Shown here one piece after another: positions 1 to 9,298 of a stretch of 64,000 nucleotides of DNA. A program made the translations under genes and the position numbers. The notes under the pieces are model-generated. The model worked only from the letters and a program-made list of their open reading frames with translations. It had not been told where the DNA came from and did no database searches. The first letter of the stretch is position 1. The number at the start of each line of letters is the position of its first letter. Source of the DNA: UBA5078 sp964538025 (GTDB lineage: Bacteria; Pseudomonadota; Gammaproteobacteria; Pseudomonadales; Pseudohongiellaceae); contig CAZICZ010000003.1 of assembly GCA_964538025.1 (NCBI GenBank), positions 256,897-320,896 on the forward strand. The letters are read 5' to 3'.

Positions 1-412
1 GCAGCGACCTCCCAGCTTCTCTCGGTTTACTCCGGTCAATCGCGATAGGTTTCTGTAATCGCATGGCCCACCCCCAGAAGGGGATCTTCAAAAGCTCTTT
101 CTTCAAGATTGGGCAGACAGGTGAGATCGCATCGTAGAGAAAAATGGTTTCCCACGAGCTTTGGTGCGTGCTCAATACCACGACGGGGTGTGACGGGATG
201 TGCTCTGACCCTTCAACCTCGTAACGAATGCCACAGGTGAGCCGCAACCAAAGAAGGACAAATCTGCACCACAGGGCATAAATGAAAAACCGTCGCTTTA
301 AGGGGATGAACCAGAAAACAAGAATACAGATAAGGGAAATGACGACGGTGGCAACAAAATAGCCAGCGTAGAATAACAGTGAGCGAAGGAATGTAAGGGT
401 TTGTTTAGCCAT
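1..412 (-). CDS. plsC: 1-acyl-sn-glycerol-3-phosphate acyltransferase, C-terminal part cut by window edge
   Basis: PlsC-type acyltransferase that converts lysophosphatidic acid to phosphatidic acid at the inner membrane. The first 137 residues lie in the window and the rest runs off the left edge. Reading from the ATG at 412, a hydrophobic N-terminal stretch (about residues 8-33) is followed by the family H(x4)D/E catalytic block, here HQSSWE, then a KKELLKIPFWGW block and a PIAIDR block, all typical of the family. It lies 9 bp downstream of gmhB, and plsC-gmhB-glyS-glyQ is a familiar order near the origin of Pseudomonas-like genomes. It is probably the distal gene of the glyQ operon. The family assignment is firm; the exact acyl preference cannot be read. 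Confidence 0.85.
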   Translation of the reverse strand, partial: MAKQTLTFLRSLLFYAGYFVATVVISLICILVFWFIPLKRRFFIYALWCRFVLLWLRLTCGIRYEVEGSEHIPSHPVVVLSTHQSSWETIFLYDAISPVCPILKKELLKIPFWGWAMRLQKPIAIDRSKPREAGRSL

Positions 413-421
413 CGTGGGAGG

Positions 422-976
422 TCACTGTGGAGAGTCTGAGCCGAGAATAGTGTCTACATAAGCGGCAAGATCTTCGACGACTCGCACACCATCAAGCTCG
501 TTAGCGGAAGACTCCGCTATGGTAGAGATGCCTTTCCCGGTTCTAACTAAAACAGGGAGACATCCTGCCAGCTTGGCACACAGGAGATCCTTTGCGCTGT
601 CTCCAACGAAAGGACATCCCTCAACGCTGATGCCAAATTCGCAGGCGATCTGCTCAAGCAATCCCGTTTTGGGTTTTCGGCAATGACACCCCTCCTCTGG
701 GCCGTGCGGACAATAAAAAACCCCGTCAATATGCCCCCCCGATTCTTCCACCAGATCGCACATCTTCTGGTGCATTCGAGCCAATTCGACTTCATCAAAA
801 TAGCCGCGAGAGATACCGGACTGATTTGTCGCAACCGCCACGGTGTACCCGGCTTTGCTCAATCGGGCAATTGCTTCAATGCTACCGGGGAGAGGACGCC
901 ATTCGTCAACGGATTTGATGTAATCATCGGAGTCCTCGTTGATGACACCATCCCGGTCCAAAATAATCAGTGTCAC
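422..976 (-). CDS. gmhB: D-glycero-beta-D-manno-heptose 1,7-bisphosphate 7-phosphatase
   Basis: HAD-superfamily phosphatase of ADP-heptose synthesis, cytoplasmic, needed for the lipopolysaccharide inner core. The 184-residue protein has the usual family length. The catalytic DRDGVIN block (nucleophile Asp7, acid/base Asp9) is at the N-terminus. The zinc loop with Cys-x-His and Cys-His-Cys residues (CPHGPEEGCHCRKPKTG) lies near residues 90-107 and separates GmhB from general HAD enzymes. The late GDSAKDL block gives the metal-binding aspartates. It starts 17 bp after glyS and is probably co-transcribed with glyQ, glyS and plsC. Confidence 0.92.
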   Translation of the reverse strand: MTLIILDRDGVINEDSDDYIKSVDEWRPLPGSIEAIARLSKAGYTVAVATNQSGISRGYFDEVELARMHQKMCDLVEESGGHIDGVFYCPHGPEEGCHCRKPKTGLLEQIACEFGISVEGCPFVGDSAKDLLCAKLAGCLPVLVRTGKGISTIAESSANELDGVRVVEDLAAYVDTILGSDSPQ

Positions 977-993
977 TCGAGGGCTCGCAAGAA

Positions 994-3069
994 TTAACTG
1001 GTGTGAAGGTAAGAGATATCAGCAACTTGGAGGAAAAGAGTCCGCAGTTCGTTCAAAAGATTGATGCGGTTATGTCGCAAGGCCACATCTTCATCCATGA
1101 CGAGGACGCGATCGAAGAAATCATCGATCGCCTGCTTGGAGCCTGACAACACTTCTAATCCCTGTGCGTACTGACGCTTTTGAAACAGCGGTTCCGCAAC
1201 ACGACGACAATCTCGCAAGGTGTCCGACAGTGCCTTTTCGGCGTCCTCTTTCAAGAGCTCCGGATTTGTCGGAGCGGTTTTCTGCTTAGCCAATTCCTTT
1301 TGCAGGATATTTGAGACGCGTTTGTTGGCGGAGGCAAGCGATTGGGCCTCGGGAAGCTTACTGAAGCGATGAACCGCCTGAACGCGCAAATCAAAATCGA
1401 GCGGTTTCGTCGGTTTGAGGAAATAGACGGACTGAAAAACTTCAGCACTAATCCCTTCTGCTTGGTACCAGGCACGGAAACGGTCCAGCAAGAAATCGAA
1501 AACCTGCTGCGCGAGGCCCTCCGGAAGGGCAAGCTCGGGGAATTGATTGCACGCCTGGTGAATCGCGCGCAACAGGTCCAGATCAAGCGATTTCTCGACT
1601 ATGATTCGCAAAATACCAAGTGCGGCACGACGAAGAGCAAAAGGATCTTTAGAGCCTGTCGGCGGTTGCCCAATGGCAAACAAACCCACGATCGTGTCGA
1701 GCTTATCGGCAAGGGCCAATACACATCCGGTTTTGGTACTTGGCAACTGATCGCCCGAGAAGCGAGGCATATACTGTTCGTTCAATGCGATCGCAACCTC
1801 TTCAGGCTCTTTGTCGTTTCGCGCGTAGTAGTACCCCGCGAGGCCTTGGAGTTCCGCAAACTCTGACACAAGATTTGTCACCAGGTCGCACTTTGACAGT
1901 GCCGCCGCCCTCTCGCACCACGCGACGGATGCCTCGAGCTCTGTTGCAATGAATCTGCTCAATCCGACAACGCGTTCTGATTTTTCGAACACGGTCCCCA
2001 ATGACTGTTGAAAGACAATCGTCTTCAACTGCTCACGGTGTGTAAAGAGTGCTTGTTTGCAATCCGTATCAAAGAAGAATTTGGCATCAGACAAACGGGG
2101 GCGAATCACACGCTCATTCCCGGCGATGACCTGAGCGGCATCCGTACTGACCAGATTGCTTACAGTTATGAAGTTCGCTAGAAGTTGATCTTTTTGATCA
2201 AGAAGATAAAAACATTTCTGGTGCGCCTTAAGAGACGACACAATGGCCTCTCGAGGGACGGAAAGGAAATGGGCATCGAATCGCCCGGTTAAGGCGACGG
2301 GCCATTCGACAAGTGCCGTTACCTCCTCCAGCAAATCCTCTTCGATTACTACCTTGGCGTGAAGTTGCGTGGCCTGCTCCTCGACAAGTGCGCGCACCTT
2401 TGCTTTTCGCTTATCGTAATTGACGATAACAAACGCCTGTTCCAATAAAGACTCATATTCTGCCGGGTCTGAAATTGAGAATTCGGCAGCATGCATAAAG
2501 CGATGGCCTCGAGAAAGTCTTCCAGTGTGAATTCCAAGAATCTGCGCAGGAATAACGTCCTTACCAAAGAGCATGACCACCCAATGCACGGGGCGTACAA
2601 ACTCGACACGGGAACTTCCCCACCGCATTTTCTTGGGAATCGGCAAAGAGGCTAAAGCCTTTTCTAGCATATCGGGTAAAAGAGACCGTGTATCACTGCC
2701 CTTGATGTGGGAACGGTGCATGAGTTTGGTAACACCGTCGCGTTCAACGTGCTCCAGTGCCGAAATATCGACGCCACACGATCGAGCAAATCCTGCAGCC
2801 GCAGGTGTCGGGTTTCCAGTACTGTCAAACGCTGCAGAGACAGCCGGTCCCAATCGCTCGACATGCTTGTCTGCCTGGTGCTCATCAAGTGAGGTAACCC
2901 GCAGTGCCAGGCGTCTGGGCGTTGCAAACGTCGTCATCTCGGAGAATCCTAATCCAGCGGATTCGAGTGCATTTCGAAGATTCGCGCAGAACGCTTCTGA
3001 CAATTGGCGCAGTGCCTTCGGAGGCAGCTCACCCGTTCCAATTTCTACCAAAAAATCGTTAGTTAGCAT
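994..3069 (-). CDS. glyS: Glycyl-tRNA synthetase beta subunit
   Basis: Beta subunit of the bacterial alpha2beta2 glycyl-tRNA synthetase, which recognises tRNA and supports charging of tRNA-Gly in the cytoplasm. The length of 691 residues matches the family (about 690). The N-terminus MLTNDFLVEIGTGELPPKAL and the ATPRRLALRV block are family hallmarks, and the C-terminal anticodon-binding region ends in the NRINLLNELRTLF block. The ATG is 6 bp after the glyQ stop codon, so the two subunits are translationally linked. No irregularity was seen. Confidence 0.96.
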   Translation of the reverse strand: MLTNDFLVEIGTGELPPKALRQLSEAFCANLRNALESAGLGFSEMTTFATPRRLALRVTSLDEHQADKHVERLGPAVSAAFDSTGNPTPAAAGFARSCGVDISALEHVERDGVTKLMHRSHIKGSDTRSLLPDMLEKALASLPIPKKMRWGSSRVEFVRPVHWVVMLFGKDVIPAQILGIHTGRLSRGHRFMHAAEFSISDPAEYESLLEQAFVIVNYDKRKAKVRALVEEQATQLHAKVVIEEDLLEEVTALVEWPVALTGRFDAHFLSVPREAIVSSLKAHQKCFYLLDQKDQLLANFITVSNLVSTDAAQVIAGNERVIRPRLSDAKFFFDTDCKQALFTHREQLKTIVFQQSLGTVFEKSERVVGLSRFIATELEASVAWCERAAALSKCDLVTNLVSEFAELQGLAGYYYARNDKEPEEVAIALNEQYMPRFSGDQLPSTKTGCVLALADKLDTIVGLFAIGQPPTGSKDPFALRRAALGILRIIVEKSLDLDLLRAIHQACNQFPELALPEGLAQQVFDFLLDRFRAWYQAEGISAEVFQSVYFLKPTKPLDFDLRVQAVHRFSKLPEAQSLASANKRVSNILQKELAKQKTAPTNPELLKEDAEKALSDTLRDCRRVAEPLFQKRQYAQGLEVLSGSKQAIDDFFDRVLVMDEDVALRHNRINLLNELRTLFLQVADISYLHTS

Positions 3070-3075
3070 GATCCA

Positions 3076-4014
3076 TCACTTTTGCAGAGCAAGATCGCGG
3101 AGCGCCGCAGGCGCCAGGGGAAATCCGAGCGCCTTGCGGCTTTCGTAATACGCTTCCGCGACCTGTCGAGAGAGCGTACGTACTCGCAGAATGAAACGTT
3201 GACGCTCTGTTACCGAAATGGCATGTCGCGCATCGAGTAGATTGAAGTAATGCGAAGCTTTGAGAACCTGTTCGTAGGCTGGCAACGCGAGCCCCTTTTC
3301 AATGAGACGGGCACATTGCGTTTCACAATCGTCAAAATAGCGGAAGAGATTCTGAACCTCCGCATGTTCGAAATTGTAGGCAGACATCTCCACCTCATTC
3401 TGATGGAACACATCTCCGTAGGTCACAATGCCATTGGGGCCTTTCGTCCAGACAACATCGTAAATGCTATCGACGCCCTGCAAATACATCGCGATGCGCT
3501 CAATACCGTACGTAATCTCACCGCTTACGGGGAAGCACTCAAGCCCGCCTACTTGCTGAAAATAGGTAAACTGAGTGACCTCCATGCCGTTGAGCCACAC
3601 TTCCCAGCCTAGCCCCCATGCGCCCAGTGTGGGAGATTCCCAGTTATCTTCAACGAATCGAATATCATGGATTCGCGAATCAATGCCCAGACTCGCGAGA
3701 GATTCCAGATAGAGCTCCTGAATATCGGGAGGCGAAGGTTTAAGAATGACCTGAAACTGGTAATAGTGCTGAAGACGGTTTGGATTTTCTCCATAACGAC
3801 CGTCTGTCGGCCGACGACTTGGCTGAACGTAGGCGGTATTCCAGCTTTCGGGACCAATTGCTTTCAAAAAAGTGGCGGGGTGAAACGTTCCGGCACCCAC
3901 CTCCATATCGAGGGGTTGCATGAGCACACACCCTTTGTTTGCCCAGAATTGCTGGAGTGCCAGAATGAGACCCTGAAAGGTGCCAAGGTCGGGCGCAGGA
4001 GATGAAGCAGACAA
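3076..4014 (-). CDS. glyQ: Glycyl-tRNA synthetase alpha subunit
   Basis: Catalytic class II subunit of tetrameric glycyl-tRNA synthetase; forms glycyl-adenylate and charges tRNA-Gly together with GlyS. The 312-residue protein has the family blocks TFQGLILALQQFWANKGC near residue 13, then ATFLKAIGPESWNTAYVQPS and RPTDGRYGENPNRLQHYYQF, which hold the class II motif 2 region. It is first in the glyQ-glyS-gmhB-plsC operon. The promoter must lie in the 252-bp gap to the divergent lipid A acyltransferase gene (4015-4266); no strong hexamer pair could be picked out there. Confidence 0.97.
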   Translation of the reverse strand: MSASSPAPDLGTFQGLILALQQFWANKGCVLMQPLDMEVGAGTFHPATFLKAIGPESWNTAYVQPSRRPTDGRYGENPNRLQHYYQFQVILKPSPPDIQELYLESLASLGIDSRIHDIRFVEDNWESPTLGAWGLGWEVWLNGMEVTQFTYFQQVGGLECFPVSGEITYGIERIAMYLQGVDSIYDVVWTKGPNGIVTYGDVFHQNEVEMSAYNFEHAEVQNLFRYFDDCETQCARLIEKGLALPAYEQVLKASHYFNLLDARHAISVTERQRFILRVRTLSRQVAEAYYESRKALGFPLAPAALRDLALQK

Positions 4015-4266
4015 GAATTACTCCGAGGATTACTTTAAAGAGTGGGCGATTATCCTTGATTCCAAAGCCAATATCCATACTTCACGCGGGGAGCGAGTTG
4101 AGGCAAGTCCCCGTATTTTACTCGGGGAGATCGCGTACTATAGAATTCCGCCGCACAAGCAATCATGGTGACGCGTCAGGGAAAACGGCGTTCATAAACC
4201 GGGGAAATTGTTATCCAACACTTTAAAGTCTTTTTTATTCAACTGTTCCTCCGGATCAGCAGCTGG

Positions 4267-5106
4267 ATGTCCCTGCCGGTAGCACACGACTTAGGAAACT
4301 GGATTGGCGCATTCCTCTGGCGGTTTCAAACCGCAGCGTGCCGGATTACGCGTCGCAATGTGGACCTCTGTTTTCCTGACCGCCCGGCGGAGGATCGTAC
4401 AGCCCTCGCGCAGCAGAGTGTGGCCGAAACCGTAAAGTCAGCGCTTGAACTTGGAAAGATATGGCTCTCCCCGGTAGACGATGTGCTGCGGATGATCCAC
4501 GGAGTTAAAGGAGAAGCACTCCTCGACGCCGCGATTGCTCGCGGCAAAGGTCTCATCGTGCTGGCGCCCCATCTGGGAAACTGGGAAGTCTGTGGTTTGT
4601 ATCTCAGACGACGGTTTCCCTGCACCTTTCTCTACAAACCTCCCAAATTAGCGGCCTTTGAAAAGACAATGCTCCAGTATCGCGGACGGATTGGCGCGCA
4701 GTTGGCCCCTACCAGTCCAAAGGGTATCGCGATGTTGTTGAAAGCGCTCGGAAAGGGGGAGGTGGTCGGGATACTGCCGGATCAGGAACCGAGCCTGGAA
4801 AGTGGCGTCTTTGCGCCTTTTTTCGGTGTGAAAGCGCTGACAATGACATTGGTGGGGAAACTGCAAAGGAAAACAGACGCCGCCGTCGTCATGGTTTACG
4901 CGCGTCGGTTAGCGAATGGTGCGGGCTTTGAAATTGTGGTCGAGCCCCCTCAGGACGACATTGCGCACGAAGATCCAGTCATTGCCGCGGCTGCGCTCAA
5001 TGCGTCGGTTGAAGCCTGCGTCCATCAGGCGGAACATCAGTATCAATGGGAATACAAGCGTTTCAAGCACCAACCGGACCACAGCAAAAATGCGTTGTAC
5101 CGTTAA
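4267..5106 (+). CDS. Lipid A biosynthesis lauroyl/myristoyl acyltransferase (LpxL/HtrB family)
   Basis: Inner-membrane acyltransferase that adds a secondary acyl chain to lipid A. The LAPHLGNWEVCG block carries the catalytic H(x4)E pair (His102 and Glu107 from the ATG used here), followed by LYKPPK and ILPDQEP blocks. From this ATG the protein has 279 residues, shorter than the usual 290-310, and it starts in the middle of the N-terminal membrane segment. The frame is open back to 4198 (stop TAA at 4195-4197) and reads like the missing membrane helix, but it has no ATG, GTG or TTG. A rare start (ATT at 4207 or ATC at 4213, behind GGGGAAA) or CTG at 4243 is possible. Its stop overlaps trkH tail to tail by 4 bp. 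Confidence 0.85.
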   Translation: MSLPVAHDLGNWIGAFLWRFQTAACRITRRNVDLCFPDRPAEDRTALAQQSVAETVKSALELGKIWLSPVDDVLRMIHGVKGEALLDAAIARGKGLIVLAPHLGNWEVCGLYLRRRFPCTFLYKPPKLAAFEKTMLQYRGRIGAQLAPTSPKGIAMLLKALGKGEVVGILPDQEPSLESGVFAPFFGVKALTMTLVGKLQRKTDAAVVMVYARRLANGAGFEIVVEPPQDDIAHEDPVIAAAALNASVEACVHQAEHQYQWEYKRFKHQPDHSKNALYR

Positions 5107-6554
5107 CGTCGCCAGAACATGGGAAGAAAAAGTACCAGCAAAGTAAATATCTCAAGCCGCCCCAAGAGCATCGCAAAACACAAAATCCATTTGCCCGTAT
5201 CCGAAATCCCGCTGTAGTTTTTGGCTACGCCCTCCAAGCCAGGCCCCAGATTGTTAATAGCGGCGCCCACGGCACTGAACGCGGTAACCACATCTTCCCC
5301 TGTCGCCAGCATGGCCAGCAACAAGGCCAGAAACACCATGACGTACATGGCAAAAAATCCCCAGACAGACTCAATCACTTTGTCGGGCACAAGGGTGTTG
5401 CCAAGCTTGACGGGGATGACGGCGTTCGGATGAATCAGTCGCTGCACCTCCCGTAAACCTTGTTTCAGAATGAGCAGAATTCGGATGACTTTCATCCCTC
5501 CTCCCGTGGACCCTGCGCAGGCACCGACGATGGACGCATAGATCAGCATATAAGGGAGCACTGAGGGCCACACGCTAAAGTCATCTGTAGTAAACCCGGT
5601 GGTGGTAGTGATTGAAACGCTCTGAAAGGCACCGTGAACAATGGCATCAAACAGGTCATAAGTATCTGTTGCATACAACACGCTAATGGTGACGAGAGAG
5701 AGCACTACCAGCATGGCCGTGTAAAACTTCAGCTCCGGGTCGCGCAGATATTGGGAAATACTCTTGGCACGCCATGCGGTGAAGTGAAGCGCAAAATTAA
5801 TGCCGGCGAGAAACATGAACAGCGTGGCAATCATGTTGATGAGGGCGCTGTCGAAATAGCCAAGGCTGGCATCGTGGGTAGAAAAGCCACCGATCGCGAT
5901 TGTTGTAAAGCTGTGACAAATGGCGTCAAAGAATGACATCCCTGCAGCCCAGAAAAACAAGGTGCAGGCCACGGTGAGCGCCAGATAAATGTACCAGAGT
6001 GCTTTTGCCGTCTCTGCCAGTCGCGGCACCAGGTTGTCGTTCTTCACGGGCCCTGGACTTTCCGCGCGGTACAACTGCATACCCCCGATTCCCAACATTG
6101 GAAGTACCGCAACCGCGAGTGCGACAATTCCCATCCCGCCCAACCATTGGAGCTGCTGTCGATAAAAAAGAATCGACTGTGGAAGCGTATCCAGACCGAC
6201 AATCACGGTTGCGCCTGTTGTGCTTAGTCCCGAAATCGATTCGAAGACTGCGTCAGTAAGCGAGAGAGGGAGATCGAGTGATAAAAAAAACGGCAATGCT
6301 CCGAAGGTGCCGAGCACTGTCCAAAATAAAGTGACGACGAGGAACCCGTCACGTGTGCGTAGTTCTTTCCGTGACCCCAGCGTGAAAAACCAGAGTACAA
6401 ATCCGGTTGCAAAAGTAATGAACAAGGAAGTTGCAAACGACGGTATTTCACCATCGCTGTAAATGAGAGAAACCACGATGGAGGGAAGATAGGCGAGGAT
6501 GCTGAACAGCATCAACAACAGGCCCAATATTCTACAAACGATAGACAGGTGCAT
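5103..6554 (-). CDS. trkH: Trk potassium uptake protein, membrane subunit TrkH
   Basis: Potassium-translocating subunit of the Trk system, a 483-residue inner-membrane protein with about ten membrane segments. Family features include the four pore-loop repeats (for example the SGLSTTGATV and TTTTGFTTDDFS segments), a GSTGGGMKVIRIL block and a late pore segment ending in GPGLEGVAKNY. I chose the ATG at 6554 (protein beginning MHLSIVCRILGLL), with GAGAG 6 bp upstream, rather than a start 27 bases further out that would overlap trkA; this leaves a 7-bp gap after trkA. It forms an operon with trkA, whose product gates it. Confidence 0.95.
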   Translation of the reverse strand: MHLSIVCRILGLLLMLFSILAYLPSIVVSLIYSDGEIPSFATSLFITFATGFVLWFFTLGSRKELRTRDGFLVVTLFWTVLGTFGALPFFLSLDLPLSLTDAVFESISGLSTTGATVIVGLDTLPQSILFYRQQLQWLGGMGIVALAVAVLPMLGIGGMQLYRAESPGPVKNDNLVPRLAETAKALWYIYLALTVACTLFFWAAGMSFFDAICHSFTTIAIGGFSTHDASLGYFDSALINMIATLFMFLAGINFALHFTAWRAKSISQYLRDPELKFYTAMLVVLSLVTISVLYATDTYDLFDAIVHGAFQSVSITTTTGFTTDDFSVWPSVLPYMLIYASIVGACAGSTGGGMKVIRILLILKQGLREVQRLIHPNAVIPVKLGNTLVPDKVIESVWGFFAMYVMVFLALLLAMLATGEDVVTAFSAVGAAINNLGPGLEGVAKNYSGISDTGKWILCFAMLLGRLEIFTLLVLFLPMFWRR

Positions 6555-6561
6555 GGCGCTC

Positions 6562-7935
6562 TCAGAAGAAGGTGAGCCCAACCTGGAATAATCGTTCTAC
6601 TTCCGGGATGCGCTTCTTGTCGACCAGGAACAGAATGACGTGGTCCCCTGATTGCACCACGATATTGTCGTGAGCAATCAATACCTCTTCATCGCGCACA
6701 ATTGCGCCAATCGTCGTGCCTGGGGGTAATTCAATGTCTTCTATCGCTTTGCCAACGACCTTGGAGGAGTGCTTGTCACCATGTGCAATGGCCTCAAGTG
6801 CCTCGGCAGCCCCTCGGCGAAGAGAGTGAACATTGACGATATCACCGCGCCGCACATGTGTTAGCAAACTGCCAATGGTTGCTTGCTGTGGAGAAATGGC
6901 GATATCGATCTCTCCTCCTTGAACAAGATCCACATATGCGGGGTTGTTGATCAATGTCATCACTTTACGTGCTCCGAGTCGCTTGGCGAGCATGGACGAC
7001 ATGATGTTAGCTTCATCGTCGTTGGTTAACGCGAGAAAGACATCGGTGTCTTCAATACTTTCCTCCAGCAACAATTCTTTGTCTGAAGACTGGCCATTCA
7101 GGATAATCGCCCGGTTCAAGCGCTCGGAAAGATAGGCGCAGCGTTCTGGATTTCGCTCGATGATTTTTGTCTGATACCGGCCCTCAACAGCCTCTGCCAG
7201 ACGTGAGCCGATATTTCCCCCACCCGCAATAATGAGGCGTTTGTAGGGCTTGTCTAAACGCCGTAATTCTCCCATGACGGCACGAATATTTTTCTGAGCG
7301 GCAATGAAAAACACTTCATCATCGGCCTCAATTACTGTTGACCCTTCGGGCATGATGGCCGTGTCGCGGCGGAAAATGGCGGCGACGCGGGTGTCCACGT
7401 TGGGCATATGTTCGCGCAGAAAGCGAATTTCCTGTCCGACGAGTGGTCCGCCGTAATACGCCTTCACGGCCACGAGCTGTGCCTGTCCGTCAGCAAAGTC
7501 GAGCACCTGAAGCGAGCCAGGCAAATCAATGAGTCGTTCTATGTAGTGTGAAACCAGTTGTTCGGGGCTGATGACGACGTCAGCTGCGATCGCACCGGGT
7601 CCGAACAGATTCTCTGCGCTCATGTAAGAGGCTGAGCGCAGGCGACAAATTTTCTTGGGAGTCTTAAAGAGGACCTGAGCAATCTGGCAAGCGACAAGAT
7701 TGATTTCGTCGTTTTCAGTGACCGCCAACAGCATGTCGGCATCTTCGGCCCCCGCCATTTTGAGCACATCCGGATAGGAGGGCATCCCGACTGCCGTTCC
7801 CACATCGATGCGGTCCTTTACCTCTCGCAAAAGATCACTGTCCGGGTCCACAATGGTAATGTCGTTGGCTTCGCTGGCGAGATTCTCTGCCAGAGAAATG
7901 GACACATGGTTGGCACCGAGAATTATAATTTTCAT
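6562..7935 (-). CDS. trkA: Trk potassium uptake regulatory subunit TrkA
   Basis: Cytoplasmic NAD(H)-binding gating subunit of the Trk potassium transporter, 457 residues, with two tandem RCK modules (Rossmann N-domain plus TrkA-C domain each). The second Rossmann motif is intact (IAGGGNIGSRLAEA, near residue 240). The first reads ILGANHVSISLAENL at residues 5-19, where the family usually has GAGQVG, so two of the glycines are replaced. The rest of the first domain, including the VDPDSDLL segment that follows the second strand, looks normal. It sits between rsmB and trkH, as in many gammaproteobacteria (def-fmt-rsmB-trkA). Confidence 0.95.
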   Translation of the reverse strand: MKIIILGANHVSISLAENLASEANDITIVDPDSDLLREVKDRIDVGTAVGMPSYPDVLKMAGAEDADMLLAVTENDEINLVACQIAQVLFKTPKKICRLRSASYMSAENLFGPGAIAADVVISPEQLVSHYIERLIDLPGSLQVLDFADGQAQLVAVKAYYGGPLVGQEIRFLREHMPNVDTRVAAIFRRDTAIMPEGSTVIEADDEVFFIAAQKNIRAVMGELRRLDKPYKRLIIAGGGNIGSRLAEAVEGRYQTKIIERNPERCAYLSERLNRAIILNGQSSDKELLLEESIEDTDVFLALTNDDEANIMSSMLAKRLGARKVMTLINNPAYVDLVQGGEIDIAISPQQATIGSLLTHVRRGDIVNVHSLRRGAAEALEAIAHGDKHSSKVVGKAIEDIELPPGTTIGAIVRDEEVLIAHDNIVVQSGDHVILFLVDKKRIPEVERLFQVGLTFF

Positions 7936-7966
7936 CTAGAGCGGTCTCTCCACAGGGGGCTTGTGC

Positions 7967-9298
7967 TCACCAGAGGTGAGGAGCGATGTTCGCAGGGATT
8001 TTCCTGAGTTTCGCAAAATAAAAGCCATCATGTCCTGACTCTTCTGGTAATAACTGACGACCAGCAGCGCATTCTACTCCCCATTGCCCTTCAATTCTCT
8101 CCAGTTTTGCATCCGGAGTACTCTGAACAAACGAGGTAATGCTGCCGACATTCTCAGCAGACAGAACTGAACAAGTTGAATATACCAGTACCCCACCGGG
8201 TGAGAGGCATTGCCAGAGTGCCCGTAAAAGTATCGCCTGCAATGAGAGCAGTGCCGACACTTCTTCCGGTGTCCGAAGGACTTTGATATCCGGATGACGG
8301 CGAATAATACCCGTCGCCGAACAGGGGGCATCAAGCAGAATTCGATCAAAAGGTTCGCCATCCCACCACGCCTCGATGTCTTGTGCCTCATGACACATCA
8401 GTGTCGCTTGCAACGACAGGCGGGAGAGGTTCTGCTGCACCCGCTCAAGCCGTCGCGGATCATTGTCCAGCGCTTTGAGTTTCAGGGCCCCGGAGACGCT
8501 CTCCAGCAGATGGCATGTCTTTCCGCCAGGCGCTGCGCATGCATCCAGCACATGGAGGCCCGGCGCGATTTCCAATAAGGCGGGGATGAGTTGAGAGGCC
8601 TCGTCCTGCACACTGAAGTGCCCTTGCGCAAACCCGGGGATGGCGTCGACGGGCTGAGCCTTCTCGAGATAAACGCTTGAAGCACAGAGTTGTCCCTCGC
8701 ACGCGCCTATACCTGCTTCTGAAAGCGCGGTCAAAAAATGCTGGCGGGAAATTTTCTGAAGATTCACCCGCAACGTCATCGGTGGGCGCTGATTGTTCTG
8801 CGCAAGGATGGCCTGCCACTTGTCTGGCCAGTCGCGCTTGAGCTGTGCGATCAACCAGGCAGGATGGGCGTATCGACCTTGTTCGTCGAGTTGGGCCTGT
8901 GCGACGAGCGCACGCTGATCCCGAAGAAAACCTCGCAAAATGGCGTTAACAAGCCCTTTTGCCCACTCCTTGCCAAGCGATTTAGTCGCTGCAACAGTCT
9001 CATTGACCACCGCGTAATCGGGCACGCGGAGGTGATGCAGTTGGTATAGCCCGATCAGGAGCAAGCACCGGATATCCGCGTCTTTTGGTTTGAGTGGTTT
9101 GCTGAGAAGTTGGACCAGAATCTGATCCAGAAAGTAATACCAGCGACAGGTACCGAACAAGATCTCCTGAAGCAGGGGAAAGTCGGCATCTCCTTCCGCA
9201 GTGTCCTGACGGGACAACAAGGTGGAAAGAGATCCCTGATGCTGCACCAAACGCGCGAGAATCGTTGCTGCTCTGGCGCGCAGCTTCCCTGGCGTCAT
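7967..9298 (-). CDS. rsmB: 16S rRNA (cytosine-967-C5)-methyltransferase
   Basis: S-adenosylmethionine-dependent methyltransferase that forms m5C967 in 16S rRNA. The 443-residue protein has an N-terminal NusB-like RNA-binding domain (about residues 1-140) and a C-terminal Rossmann catalytic domain. Motifs seen are DACAAPGGKTCHLLE for cofactor binding, the DAPCSATG motif IV cysteine, and STCSVL, the catalytic cysteine motif VI. Its ATG overlaps the fmt stop by 4 bp (ATGA), indicating translational coupling. The length is normal and no defect was seen. Confidence 0.95.
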   Translation of the reverse strand: MTPGKLRARAATILARLVQHQGSLSTLLSRQDTAEGDADFPLLQEILFGTCRWYYFLDQILVQLLSKPLKPKDADIRCLLLIGLYQLHHLRVPDYAVVNETVAATKSLGKEWAKGLVNAILRGFLRDQRALVAQAQLDEQGRYAHPAWLIAQLKRDWPDKWQAILAQNNQRPPMTLRVNLQKISRQHFLTALSEAGIGACEGQLCASSVYLEKAQPVDAIPGFAQGHFSVQDEASQLIPALLEIAPGLHVLDACAAPGGKTCHLLESVSGALKLKALDNDPRRLERVQQNLSRLSLQATLMCHEAQDIEAWWDGEPFDRILLDAPCSATGIIRRHPDIKVLRTPEEVSALLSLQAILLRALWQCLSPGGVLVYSTCSVLSAENVGSITSFVQSTPDAKLERIEGQWGVECAAGRQLLPEESGHDGFYFAKLRKIPANIAPHLW

